Shown one piece after another: positions 8,101-15,655 of a stretch of 21,938 nucleotides of DNA. The translations under genes and the position numbers were made by a program. The notes below the pieces were generated by a model. That model was not told the origin of the DNA and searched no databases. It saw only the letters and a list, made by a program, of their open reading frames with translations. Each line of letters begins with the position of its first letter. Position 1 is the stretch's first letter. The DNA comes from CAYYMD01 sp964480425 (GTDB lineage Bacteria; Planctomycetota; Phycisphaerae; SM23-33). The stretch lies in NCBI GenBank assembly GCA_964480425.1, contig CAYZPY010000025.1, forward strand, positions 1-21,938. The letters are read 5' to 3'.

Positions 8101-9285
8101 TTACAGGCCTTTGAGCATCTTCGACGTTTTTTCCTGTGACAATCTAACCAGTTCGGCGAAATTATACATGGTTTTTTTGGTGTCGGCGTCCACTGCCAGG
8201 CACATCCTCTCGGTGCAGGAATAGCACGGGTCGACGCTTGCCAGCGTAATTGCCACGTCCGGTATCTGCCCGCCTATGCACGAGGCCTTGAACGTCGGAA
8301 CGTTATTGTAACTCGGCGCGCGTATCTTGTGGCGCACCGGTTTGTTCGAGCCGTCCGTCCGCACGTAATGGAACGTCTCTCCCCGCGGGGCCTCTACGTG
8401 CCCCACCCCCTCGCCGGGGGGAATATGCCCCACGTTGGCGTCCACCTCGCCGTCGGGAATGTCCCTTATGCACTGGCGTACGATCCTGATGGACTCTATG
8501 CACTCCAGCAGCCGAACCACAACCTTGTCGTACACGTCGCCGTTGGGCGTTGTGACCACGTCCCAGTCCACGCGATCGTACGCAGCGTAGGGATCGTCGC
8601 GCCGGACGTCTATCGCCACGCCGGACGCCCTTGCGGTGGGCCCGCAGGCGCCGTACGCCCTGGCCGCCTCGGCCGTCAACACGCCAACGCCTTTCAACCG
8701 CGCCGCAAGGATAGGATCATCCTGCACGGCGTGTATCAGCATCTCCAGCTTTTCGACCAGCCCGTCGCATATCTTGTCGGCGGACTGGAGCTGCTCGTCG
8801 GTCATGTCGTAGCGCACGCCGCCGATCTTGCAGTTGGCGTAGTTGACCCTGCTTCCGGTTACTATCTCCAGGGCCTCCATGACCGGTTCGCGATACTTCC
8901 ACGCCCACATGAAGACGGTGTTGTATCCGATGAAGTGCCCGGCAAGCCCCGCCCACAGCAGGTGGGAATGCAGGCGCTCCAATTCGTTTACGATCGTCCG
9001 AAGGTACAGCGCCCGGGGCGGCACATCGACCTGGGCGATCTCCTCCACCGCCTGTATGTAGGCCAGCGGGTGACTGGCCGAGCATATCCCGCAGACACGC
9101 TCGACGACGAACGGAACCTGGTCGAATGTCTTGGACTCGTCGAGTTTCTCGATGCCGCGGTGGTTGTAGGAAATCCGCGCATCGACGTCCACGACGGTCT
9201 CGCCGTCCACGTAAAGCTGGAAGCATTCGGCCTCTTCCTGGAGCGGGTGGTACGGTCCTATGTTTATTACTGTTTTGTGACTCAT
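8101..9285 (-). CDS. Group 4 [NiFe]-hydrogenase large (catalytic) subunit, NuoD/HycE/MbhL-like
   Basis: A 394-aa catalytic subunit expected to carry the NiFe(CN)2CO site and to interconvert protons and H2 on the cytoplasmic face. Both nickel-ligand pairs are intact: RVCGICSASH with C65/C68 and H72, and DPCYSCTER with C354/C357. Complex I NuoD and sulfur-reducing Mbs/Mbx proteins lack all or some of these, so hydrogenase activity is supported. By analogy with HycE, where the protease cuts after Arg in DPCxxCxxR, cleavage after R360 would release a 34-residue tail. The ATG at 9285 overlaps the NuoC-like stop (ATGA). The dedicated protease is encoded at 743-1321. The hyp maturation genes are not in the window. 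Confidence 0.95.
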   Translation of the reverse strand: MSHKTVINIGPYHPLQEEAECFQLYVDGETVVDVDARISYNHRGIEKLDESKTFDQVPFVVERVCGICSASHPLAYIQAVEEIAQVDVPPRALYLRTIVNELERLHSHLLWAGLAGHFIGYNTVFMWAWKYREPVMEALEIVTGSRVNYANCKIGGVRYDMTDEQLQSADKICDGLVEKLEMLIHAVQDDPILAARLKGVGVLTAEAARAYGACGPTARASGVAIDVRRDDPYAAYDRVDWDVVTTPNGDVYDKVVVRLLECIESIRIVRQCIRDIPDGEVDANVGHIPPGEGVGHVEAPRGETFHYVRTDGSNKPVRHKIRAPSYNNVPTFKASCIGGQIPDVAITLASVDPCYSCTERMCLAVDADTKKTMYNFAELVRLSQEKTSKMLKGL

Positions 9286-9860
9286 TTTGAACCCTCCGTG
9301 TTATCGTCCGCCACGTCCGGCGAGAGAGCGGTGGCGGGCAGTTCAGGCCTGTCGGCGACCTGGTCGAAACTCTTTCGCAGCGGATAGACGCCTTCGGGCC
9401 AGGAATCGTCCAGTATCAGGCGCCGCATGTCGGGGTGCCCGCGGAAATTGGCGCCCAGCAGGTCGTGAATCTCGCGTTCGATCCAGTTTGCGGCGACGAC
9501 GACGTCCGCGATCGAATCTATTTCGTACCCCGGTCTGGATGCAAGGGCTTTTAGCGTGATCACCACGCCTGCGGGACCGTTCCACGAGCGGGGGTCCCCG
9601 GCTGCGGACTTCTCCAGGCACCAGTGATACAGAAGGTCTATTCCGTCGCGCACGTCCACGCCGGTTATCGTCGCCAGGCGGCAGCCGTCCATCGCGAACA
9701 TCTTCTGCGCCACTTCGACGGTCCTGGACGGCTCTATCCTGGCGAATCCGCGAAGTTCGCTGCATTGGTCAACGCCGATGACCGCATCGCCAAGCGACTT
9801 GATGATTTCGCCGACGAATCCGGTTAACGGTATTTGTTTTTCGATTGTCGTAACAGTCAT
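9282..9860 (-). CDS. NuoC/HycE-N/MbhK-like 30-kDa-type subunit of group 4 hydrogenase
   Basis: A 192-aa soluble subunit that bridges the small and large subunits. The C-terminal motif EREIHDLLGANFRGHPDMRR, followed by DDSWPEGVYPLRKSF, is the NuoC signature. The start ATG at 9860 is preceded by AGGAG about 8 bases upstream; the in-frame GTG at 9869 lies too close to that site. NuoC and NuoD are separate genes here, unlike HycE, where they are fused. A short acidic tail after PLRKSF continues to the ATGA overlap with the large subunit gene. Confidence 0.92.
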   Translation of the reverse strand: MTVTTIEKQIPLTGFVGEIIKSLGDAVIGVDQCSELRGFARIEPSRTVEVAQKMFAMDGCRLATITGVDVRDGIDLLYHWCLEKSAAGDPRSWNGPAGVVITLKALASRPGYEIDSIADVVVAANWIEREIHDLLGANFRGHPDMRRLILDDSWPEGVYPLRKSFDQVADRPELPATALSPDVADDNTEGSK

Positions 9861-9888
9861 TTCGCACACTCCTCTCGGCGCCGGGGAC

Positions 9889-10368
9889 TTAAAGGCCCTT
9901 GATGAGCTCCATCGCCTTTACGGCGCCGTCAATCATTGCCTCCGGTTTGGGCGGGCACCCGGGCACGTAAACGATTATGGCGTTTGGGTCCACCGCCCGG
10001 ATCGCCTCGTCGACCTTAACGCCCATGTGGTAGGCCTCGGTGAATATTCCCTGCTCGTTGGCGCAGGAGCCGATGGCCAGCACGGCACATGGCTTTGCGG
10101 TCTGCATGTAAACTTCCTGTAATCTCGGCATCGCCTGGCGGGTGCACACGCCGGTGACCGCCAGAACGTCGGCGTGGCGCGGCGAGCCCACAAGGATCAT
10201 GCCGAACCTTTCAATGTCGTACTTGGGGGTCAGCAGTTCGACCACCTCGATGTCGCAGTTATTGCAGGCGCCCGTGTTGACGTGGTACACCCACAACGAC
10301 TTCGGTCCCCACCGGCGGAAAAAGCCCGAGGGACGCTTGGCGACGGATTTCTTCGTTTTTACAGCCAC
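9889..10368 (-). CDS. Group 4 [NiFe]-hydrogenase small subunit, NuoB/HycG/MbhJ-like
   Basis: A 159-aa electron-transfer subunit carrying one proximal [4Fe-4S] cluster. C35 and C38 (GACNNCDIE), C102 (GSCA) and C138 (PGCPPKPE) are the expected ligands. GTG at 10368 is the likely start. It lies inside the last codons of the NuoH-like gene (10-base overlap) with AGGAG about 6 bases upstream, so it is translationally coupled. The N-terminal 20 residues are basic, as in soluble NuoB-type subunits. Chain length and motifs match group 4 small subunits rather than the longer group 1-3 ones. Confidence 0.95.
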   Translation of the reverse strand: MAVKTKKSVAKRPSGFFRRWGPKSLWVYHVNTGACNNCDIEVVELLTPKYDIERFGMILVGSPRHADVLAVTGVCTRQAMPRLQEVYMQTAKPCAVLAIGSCANEQGIFTEAYHMGVKVDEAIRAVDPNAIIVYVPGCPPKPEAMIDGAVKAMELIKGL

Positions 10369-11318
10369 GTCATGCTCCTGAAAATACCAATCAACGCCAG
10401 GATGATAGTAACGATTGCGGCCGGGGTCAGCGAAAACCAGAAGAACTTGACCGCCTGGTCGATTCTCAGCCGCGGATTCGTGTTCCTGATTAACGTAACC
10501 AGCGCCACCAGCAGCAGGTATTTACCCGCGAAGGTGAGCCAGCCCCACCACGCCGCGGTGTAAACGCCGCCCCAGAATACGATTATCAGCAGCAGCGGAA
10601 CCACCGCCAGCAGCATCGCCCGGGTCATCATCCACATGCCAAGGGCAGGTCCGGAATATTCCACGTACGCGCCGGACATTATCTCGCACTCTGCCTCGGC
10701 AAGATCAAAGGGCACCTGCCCGAGTTTTGCCTGCATGCATATTATGCCCACTATCAGCGCCAGCGCGCCCGATATGCTCCAGGCGACCGGACCGGCGGCG
10801 TGCTGGGCCTTGATAATTTCGCCCAGTTTCAGCGACCATCCGGTATGCGCCACGGCCACCAGTAACGCCAGCAGCAGCGGCAGTTCGTAACTGAAAACGA
10901 GTTTCATTTCCCGCGCTGCGCCCACGGCGGCATAGGAACTTCCCGACGCCAGCCCCCCGTAGATGGTCATCAGCGCCGGAACCAGCAGCAGGTAAACGAC
11001 CACTATCAGGTCGCCCACGAACGCCTGGTCGGGATACAGCAGCGCCCGCCACAGTATCAGGGCGGACAGCGCGGTTGCGGACAGCGCTATCACGGGCGCG
11101 AGCAAAAAGCCGGTCCTGCGCGCGGTCGAGGGGACAAGCGTCTCCTTGCCCATCAATTTCAGCACGTCCACCAGCGGCTGGTACCACGGCGGACCAACAC
11201 GCCACTGGACCAGCGCGGTGACCTTGCGGTCGACGTACTTAAACACCATCCCCAGAGCCAGCGTGCCGACCGCCGCTATCACAAACGTAATCATTGTCCA
11301 CAGTAGATTTGCTTCCAT
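10359..11318 (-). CDS. NuoH/HycD/MbhM-like membrane anchor subunit
   Basis: A 319-aa membrane protein with about eight predicted helices that links the redox arm to the ion-pumping arm. Family motifs visible are QWRVGPPWYQPLVDVLKLMGKE (the first loop, with conserved Arg, Gly and Pro), the acidic QVPFDLAEAECEIMSGAYVEYSG loop (seen in pieces from about residue 206), and a C-terminal RNTNPRLRIDQAVKFFW stretch. The acidic loop is where quinone-pocket and E-channel residues sit in complex I. The ATG at 11318 follows the ferredoxin gene stop by 3 bases. The 3' end overlaps the small subunit gene. Confidence 0.94.
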   Translation of the reverse strand: MEANLLWTMITFVIAAVGTLALGMVFKYVDRKVTALVQWRVGPPWYQPLVDVLKLMGKETLVPSTARRTGFLLAPVIALSATALSALILWRALLYPDQAFVGDLIVVVYLLLVPALMTIYGGLASGSSYAAVGAAREMKLVFSYELPLLLALLVAVAHTGWSLKLGEIIKAQHAAGPVAWSISGALALIVGIICMQAKLGQVPFDLAEAECEIMSGAYVEYSGPALGMWMMTRAMLLAVVPLLLIIVFWGGVYTAAWWGWLTFAGKYLLLVALVTLIRNTNPRLRIDQAVKFFWFSLTPAAIVTIILALIGIFRSMTWL

Positions 11319-11321
11319 GGT

Positions 11322-11870
11322 TTATCTTCGCTTATACGGGTCCTCGCCGGTGGTCCTTGCGCCGAGGTGGCTTATGCCCGCCTCGACGGGGTAATGCTCG
11401 TCCACAAACTGCAGCGCCCCGGCCGGGCATGCCGCCACGCATCGCGGCACAGCATTTTCATTTTCCGTCAGGCGGTCTTCGCACAAATCGCACTTGGCCG
11501 ACTGACGTCCGTTTATCCGTTCCTGAAGCACACCGCTGACCGACCGGCCGTACATCTTGGGTGGAATCACGCCGAAAGGGCACGCCTTGGCGCAGGAACC
11601 GCAACCAATGCAGCGGAACATGCGCCGACGCGCGACGCCGTGTTCGTCCTGAACCATCGCCTCCACCGGACACGCCTCCACGCACGGCGCCGCCTTGCAC
11701 TGGCGGCAGATCATCGGCAAAAGCGCCGGACCCCACCCGGCGAAGTTCACTATCGGATAATTGGCGTGACTGTAGTAACACGCCGCCGCGCACGAACCGC
11801 ACTCTATGCAGCGGTCCATGTCTATGACCATTCGCTTGTTGATTCTGGTTGCCGTTTCTGTCTGAGGCAT
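11322..11870 (-). CDS. Four-cluster [4Fe-4S] ferredoxin-type subunit (HydN/HycB/DmsB-like)
   Basis: A 182-aa electron-transfer protein with sixteen cysteines arranged as four cluster sites: 21/24/27/31, 55/58/63/67, 87/90/93/97 and 127/130/144/148. This is the HycB/HydN/DmsB layout. Such proteins wire a MopB-type subunit to other redox centres. The ATG at 11870 is chosen because GGAGG sits 5 bases upstream; the in-frame GTG at 11882 contains that site and directly follows the stop of the NuoG-like gene. Its position between the MopB-like subunit and the hydrogenase core suggests it carries electrons from the front module into the hydrogenase, or back. Confidence 0.93.
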   Translation of the reverse strand: MPQTETATRINKRMVIDMDRCIECGSCAAACYYSHANYPIVNFAGWGPALLPMICRQCKAAPCVEACPVEAMVQDEHGVARRRMFRCIGCGSCAKACPFGVIPPKMYGRSVSGVLQERINGRQSAKCDLCEDRLTENENAVPRCVAACPAGALQFVDEHYPVEAGISHLGARTTGEDPYKRR

Positions 11871-11882
11871 ATCGGCCTCCAC

Positions 11883-13562
11883 TTATGGCCCGTCGTACGG
11901 GCCCGATTCGGTGTCAATTTGAACAACTTGCGGCTCGGCGATTACCCGCCCTTGGTCCTGTTCCAGGCGGCAGGGGTTCAGCGTCCTTGCGGCTGAGATG
12001 CCGGCGGGCAAAACCACGCGCCCGGGGCGCAGTTCGGGCGAAATGCTGACCTTCGCACGCAGTTGCCTGTGGCTGCATTTAAGCGTCACCGAGACCAGAT
12101 TGGTAAGATTCAATTCTGAGGCATCCTGCTCGGAAATCCTCATGGTGGGCACTTCCTGCACCGCCTGCTGCCACGTGCCGTGGGCCGTCAGCTCGCCGCT
12201 TCCTGCGTGCATCGCCTGCCGGGCGAAAAGCAGGACCGGTCCGTCGCTGTCCATTGTAGGCGCTGCCGTGACGTCCTGGGGTAGTTTGGGCGCATCGTAC
12301 TTAGCCCGCGGGGGTATTGCCTTGCCGGTGTCGGGTATTTCCGGCTGGGATACTCCCGCCGCTCGCGCCAGTTCCGCAACGAGTTGCCCGCCGTCGCCGA
12401 CCCCCGCCGGCGCTTCTATCAGCGGCGCGACCTCCACCGGTTTTTGCGCGTAAAACATAAAATCGCCGGACGTCTCGCCGGGCGCGCTTAACGGAAGAAT
12501 AAATTCCGCCGATGCGGTCGTGTCGTTGGGCAAAGCCGCCGCGGCGGCCAATATCGATATGCCATGCTCCTGCGGGTTCCACCACCCGAGCATTCCAAGC
12601 GGGTCGCAACCGATTGCCACCAGGGCCGAACCCTGCGAGGCAAGCGCCTCGACCAGGGGAATGGTTTTGCCCGCGCTTGCCAGGCGAACGGCGGCAGGTG
12701 CGTTGGCGCTGTCGGTGGCTGGCAAAACGCCGCCGTTGAATCTGGCCGCCAGCTTCGAGGCGAGGTAACCCACGCTGCGCCAGTCGACACCGCGTGCGTA
12801 CTCCGCCGCCACCAGCACGCCCAGACGCTTGCATGACGTCAGCGCCTTTGCGGCGCTTAAGGCGGCGTGATTCTCCGTATCACCAGGCGCCTGCACACCG
12901 GCGGCGGCCGACAGGGCCGACAGACCGTAAAACTCGCCGCCCGGGGGCACGTCTATGGCGTGCGTGGCGAACTTCGCCGCTGTGCCGCAGGCGGAATCTA
13001 TCGCCACGATGGGGGTGCGCCGGTTTTGGGCGTGTCTGTCGAACACGCCGTTGGCGCATCGCGGATCGGCGGCGAATACGTCGCCCACTATCACGAATCC
13101 GTCGCATCCGGACAGGTCGTCGTGCGCAAGGTAATCCGCCGGTACGGACTCCATGCCCGCCAGCAACTGCTCGTCGCCCCCCTGGAGCACCATGCACAAC
13201 TTGGCGCCTTCCCAGGCGTCGCACCACGCGGCGGCGGCGACCATCTGCCGGCATGACACGCCCCCGTCGAGCATTATCACTATGTCCCTGCCCGCCGCCT
13301 GGCGGATTATTTCCTCGACGGCGTGGGACATCGTCAAGTGCTGCACCTTATCTCTGGTGCGCCTTGTCAGTTCGAGTATTCTGCGGGGGCTGCTTATCAG
13401 TTCGCCCAGAGTGCTGCCCCGCGCGCACAGGCCTACGCCCGCCGTCAAAGGCGGCTCGGAAAACCACATGTCCGGACCGGCGCTGCCCAGCGACAGTTCG
13501 CAACCTGCCGGGCACAGCGTGCACCTTGCCGGCGCCTGCGTTTTTGTATTCGTTTGCGTCAT
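11883..13562 (-). CDS. MopB-superfamily protein, NuoG/formate-dehydrogenase-alpha-like, apparently without a catalytic Cys/Sec
   Basis: A 559-aa protein. An N-terminal [4Fe-4S] site is formed by C14, C17, C21 and C46 (CTLCPAGC then LCARGS). The C-terminal 110 residues look like the molybdopterin-dinucleotide-binding barrel (QDASELNLTNLVSVTLKC, then RPGRVVLPAGIS). It is shorter than formate dehydrogenase (about 700 aa). I do not see the V-(C/U)-H-G-P type active-site segment, so formate oxidation is doubtful. It may be a structural, NuoG-like scaffold that keeps only the iron-sulfur cluster. An FwdB-like or other molybdoenzyme remains possible. It starts at ATG 13562, 24 bases after the AsrB-like gene. 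Confidence 0.75.
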   Translation of the reverse strand: MTQTNTKTQAPARCTLCPAGCELSLGSAGPDMWFSEPPLTAGVGLCARGSTLGELISSPRRILELTRRTRDKVQHLTMSHAVEEIIRQAAGRDIVIMLDGGVSCRQMVAAAAWCDAWEGAKLCMVLQGGDEQLLAGMESVPADYLAHDDLSGCDGFVIVGDVFAADPRCANGVFDRHAQNRRTPIVAIDSACGTAAKFATHAIDVPPGGEFYGLSALSAAAGVQAPGDTENHAALSAAKALTSCKRLGVLVAAEYARGVDWRSVGYLASKLAARFNGGVLPATDSANAPAAVRLASAGKTIPLVEALASQGSALVAIGCDPLGMLGWWNPQEHGISILAAAAALPNDTTASAEFILPLSAPGETSGDFMFYAQKPVEVAPLIEAPAGVGDGGQLVAELARAAGVSQPEIPDTGKAIPPRAKYDAPKLPQDVTAAPTMDSDGPVLLFARQAMHAGSGELTAHGTWQQAVQEVPTMRISEQDASELNLTNLVSVTLKCSHRQLRAKVSISPELRPGRVVLPAGISAARTLNPCRLEQDQGRVIAEPQVVQIDTESGPYDGP

Positions 13563-13586
13563 AGTCGTTCCCGAAATTACGGACCG

Positions 13587-14408
13587 TTAAAATACGTTCG
13601 GATAATCCTTTATAAGAGCGTAGTTAATGTCCGGACCGTCCTTGCAGAGGTAATAGGGTCCGATGTTGCACCGACCGCATATGCCCATCCCGCAGCTCAT
13701 TCTGCGGTTCATGGATAGATAAATCTGCTCGGCATCGAGCCCTTCCTCCAGCAGTGTCATGGTCGTGAACTTCAGCATAATGCTCGGCCCGCACACGAAG
13801 GCGTAGCAGTTGGACTTATCCACGTCGAGGTTCTTCAGTATGGTGGTCACCACGCCGGTGTTTCCGGACCATCCCGCCTCGGGGTTGTCTATGGTGCAGG
13901 TGAAGTCGACTTTTTCGTTCTGCGCCCACTGCTCGTGCTGCGCGCGGTAGAGCAGTTCGGCCATGTTCCTCGAACCGTACTTGATGCTCATCCGCCGGAT
14001 GGGCTCGATATCGTCCAGCAGCGCCAGGATAAGCGCCCGCAGCGGCGCCAGACCAACCCCGCCACCCACGATCAGGACGTCCTTGTCCTTGAGTTTCTCC
14101 AGCGGGTAGCCCTTTCCGAAGGGCCCTCTCAGCCCCAGCGTCTGCCCGGGCGTGCACTCGTGGAGGCGGTCGGTTACCCGTCCGGTCTTGAGTATGGTTA
14201 TTTCCAGCCGTTCCGACTGATTGGGCGAACTGGACGGGGTGAACGGCGCCTCGCCAACACCGGGCAGCGTCAGCTGCACGAACTGCCCGGCCTTGAACGG
14301 CACGGGCTCGGACGGCCTGAGCACCAGCGTCTTTATCGTCGGCGTCTCATCGATGACTTCCGTCAGTTCGGCCGGTTGAGGGACAAGTGTGTTGCCGCCG
14401 TGGTTCAT
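13587..14408 (-). CDS. FAD/NAD(P)H-binding reductase subunit, AsrB / sulfhydrogenase gamma (HydG)-like
   Basis: A 273-aa protein of the ferredoxin-NADP reductase family. The FAD-binding barrel (about residues 15-98) contains FKAGQFVQLTLPG. The NAD(P)-binding part has VLIVGGGVGLAPLRALI (about 110-126) and a YAFVCGPSIML motif near 205. A C-terminal [2Fe-2S] site is formed by C239, C244, C247 and C255 (CGMGICGRC...C), as in dihydroorotate dehydrogenase B and sulfhydrogenase gamma. It should exchange electrons between NAD(P)H and the neighbouring iron-sulfur subunit. It overlaps the AsrA-like gene by 4 bases (ATGA). The true electron partner and nucleotide preference cannot be told from sequence alone. 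Confidence 0.9.
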   Translation of the reverse strand: MNHGGNTLVPQPAELTEVIDETPTIKTLVLRPSEPVPFKAGQFVQLTLPGVGEAPFTPSSSPNQSERLEITILKTGRVTDRLHECTPGQTLGLRGPFGKGYPLEKLKDKDVLIVGGGVGLAPLRALILALLDDIEPIRRMSIKYGSRNMAELLYRAQHEQWAQNEKVDFTCTIDNPEAGWSGNTGVVTTILKNLDVDKSNCYAFVCGPSIMLKFTTMTLLEEGLDAEQIYLSMNRRMSCGMGICGRCNIGPYYLCKDGPDINYALIKDYPNVF

Positions 14409-15499
14409 TTAGATAACTCCTGGACCACCTGTCGAATGTCTATCGCTCCGGCGCAACCGGTGATGCACCGACCGCACCCCACGCAACTCACCAGACCCAC
14501 CTGCTGGGGAGAATAAACGAACTTGTGCAGGATGCGATTCGCCAGTCGACTTCGCAGTTCGGCGCGGGGGTTCAGCTTCATGTTCACGCCGCCCGCCATG
14601 CGGGGATAGGTGCTCAACAGGCAACTGTCCCAGCTGCGGACACGCTCGAACTGTTTGGGATCGATCTGCTGGTCGTACAGATAGAAACAATAACACGTCG
14701 GGCAGACGTTCGTGCACGCGCCACACTCGACGCAGTCGGCGGCGAACTTCTGCCATCCCATGTCGTCGCCTTCGGGCATTTTTTGGGGGGCCTCGTCGCT
14801 CGCCTGAAAGGTAAACTGCTGATTCCGGTTCTGGACCTGCTCGGTCATGCGATTGCGGGCCTCTTGCCTCGCTGAGAGATGCTGTTCCGAGGCCTGGGGA
14901 TAGTCTTTGCCGTCCAGCAGCGCCTCGCCTTTTTCTGTGGCCACGTCAACCACGTATCCGTCGTCCAGCGGGGTTACGTTGATGTCGTAGCCCTCGGTGC
15001 AGTAAGGTCGGCCGCCCACAAGCGTGCAGCAGCACGTATCGGCGCACGCATGGCAATCGCAGGATACCACGGTTATCGCCTCACGCCTGGCCTTGTAGAA
15101 CGGGTCGGTGTGCTCGCCTTCGAGCATGACCCTGTCGAGGTATTTCAGCGCCTTGAGTTCGCATGCGCGAACGCCAACCACCACGGCGGAATCGGCCTTG
15201 ATTGAAGCGTCCTGCTGCTCGCCGCCGTAATGTGCCACAGACTCCATCGGCGGCATGAAAACGCCCTTGACGCTCTGGCAGGCGCGGGGGCGACGCAGAC
15301 CCTCGACCCATACCTGGTCCTCGACCTTCCCGACCCACGGTAATGGTTCGCTCTTCACGCGCGTATAGCGCCCCTGAAGGTCCACTTTCGCAAGGGGCCT
15401 GTCATGCCCGGCCGGACGTATCGGTCCGTAGTATTCCTTCCCCTGGCGAACCGTCAGAAAGTCGGATAACTGCTGCTGTGATAAAAAATAAGTCGTCAT
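14405..15499 (-). CDS. Iron-sulfur electron-transfer subunit, AsrA / sulfhydrogenase beta (HydB)-like
   Basis: A 364-aa soluble protein of the anaerobic sulfite reductase A / sulfhydrogenase beta family. Two [4Fe-4S] sites are seen at C256/259/262/266 and C339/342/345/349. An additional Cys-rich segment around 147-167 (CDCHAC, CCC) follows the family motif GVRACELKAL. With the next gene it forms a two-subunit NAD(P)H-linked module. The matching AsrC or the alpha/delta sulfhydrogenase subunits are absent; instead a group 4 hydrogenase follows. The ATG at 15499 starts a typical family N-terminus (MTTYFLSQQQLSDF) and has GGAG upstream. An in-frame extension to 15550 would cover the leader hairpin and was not used. 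It is the first gene of the 18-gene set. Confidence 0.9.
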   Translation of the reverse strand: MTTYFLSQQQLSDFLTVRQGKEYYGPIRPAGHDRPLAKVDLQGRYTRVKSEPLPWVGKVEDQVWVEGLRRPRACQSVKGVFMPPMESVAHYGGEQQDASIKADSAVVVGVRACELKALKYLDRVMLEGEHTDPFYKARREAITVVSCDCHACADTCCCTLVGGRPYCTEGYDINVTPLDDGYVVDVATEKGEALLDGKDYPQASEQHLSARQEARNRMTEQVQNRNQQFTFQASDEAPQKMPEGDDMGWQKFAADCVECGACTNVCPTCYCFYLYDQQIDPKQFERVRSWDSCLLSTYPRMAGGVNMKLNPRAELRSRLANRILHKFVYSPQQVGLVSCVGCGRCITGCAGAIDIRQVVQELSK

Positions 15500-15500
15500 A

Positions 15501-15514
15501 TTCCGGCTCCGGAA
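15501..15514 (-). promoter_or_regulatory. Small inverted repeat enclosing the ribosome-binding site of the first operon gene
   Basis: In mRNA sense the bases just before the ATG at 15499 read TTCCGGAGCCGGAAT. TTCCG and CGGAA can pair around a GAGC loop, putting the GGAG ribosome site in the hairpin. A second TTCCGG copy lies upstream (15536-15541) and could pair with the same CCGGAA. This is a structural prediction only. Confidence 0.4.
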
Positions 15515-15552
15515 GACGCCGAACCGCACACCGGTCCGGAACCTCCACACTG

Positions 15553-15576
15553 TATACTCACGCTAGTTTACTCACG
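15553..15576 (-). repeat. Two direct repeats TWTACTCACG 14 bases apart in the operon leader
   Basis: TATACTCACG (15553-15562) and TTTACTCACG (15567-15576) match in nine of ten bases and are offset by 14 bases. The second copy overlaps the proposed -10 element of the hydrogenase operon; the first lies just downstream of it. They could be a regulator binding pair; no known regulator motif was recognised. Confidence 0.45.
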
Positions 15577-15593
15577 TAAAAATGGCAGTTCAA
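15565..15593 (-). promoter_or_regulatory. Candidate sigma-70-type promoter of the hydrogenase operon
   Basis: On the minus strand TTGAAC (15593-15588) and TAAACT (15570-15565) are separated by exactly 17 bases, each matching four of six consensus positions. Transcription would begin near 15558, leaving a leader of about 60 bases before the ATG at 15499. It sits in the 156-base gap after acpS, which is read in the same direction, so read-through from acpS is also possible. Confidence 0.4.
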
Positions 15594-15655
15594 GCGAAAT
15601 TGGGAAATTTTTCACGAACTTTTATTGTTATATATTTGACCGTATACGGCGTCAT

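Noticed and set aside
8101..9285. Sulfur-reducing Mbs/Mbx-type complex
   Set aside because: Those large subunits lack part of the four Cys set; all four are present here.
1354..11318. Complex I (NADH:quinone oxidoreductase) as the identity of the cluster
   Set aside because: The large subunit has both nickel-ligand CxxC pairs, a cleavable tail and a maturation protease; NuoE and NuoF are absent and Mnh genes are present.
13587..15499. Anaerobic sulfite reductase operon
   Set aside because: AsrC (siroheme subunit) is absent and the genes run straight into hydrogenase subunits.
15640..15649. Palindrome CCGTATACGG as a terminator for acpS
   Set aside because: Only 10 bp with no loop and no U-run; it could be an operator half but there is no further support.
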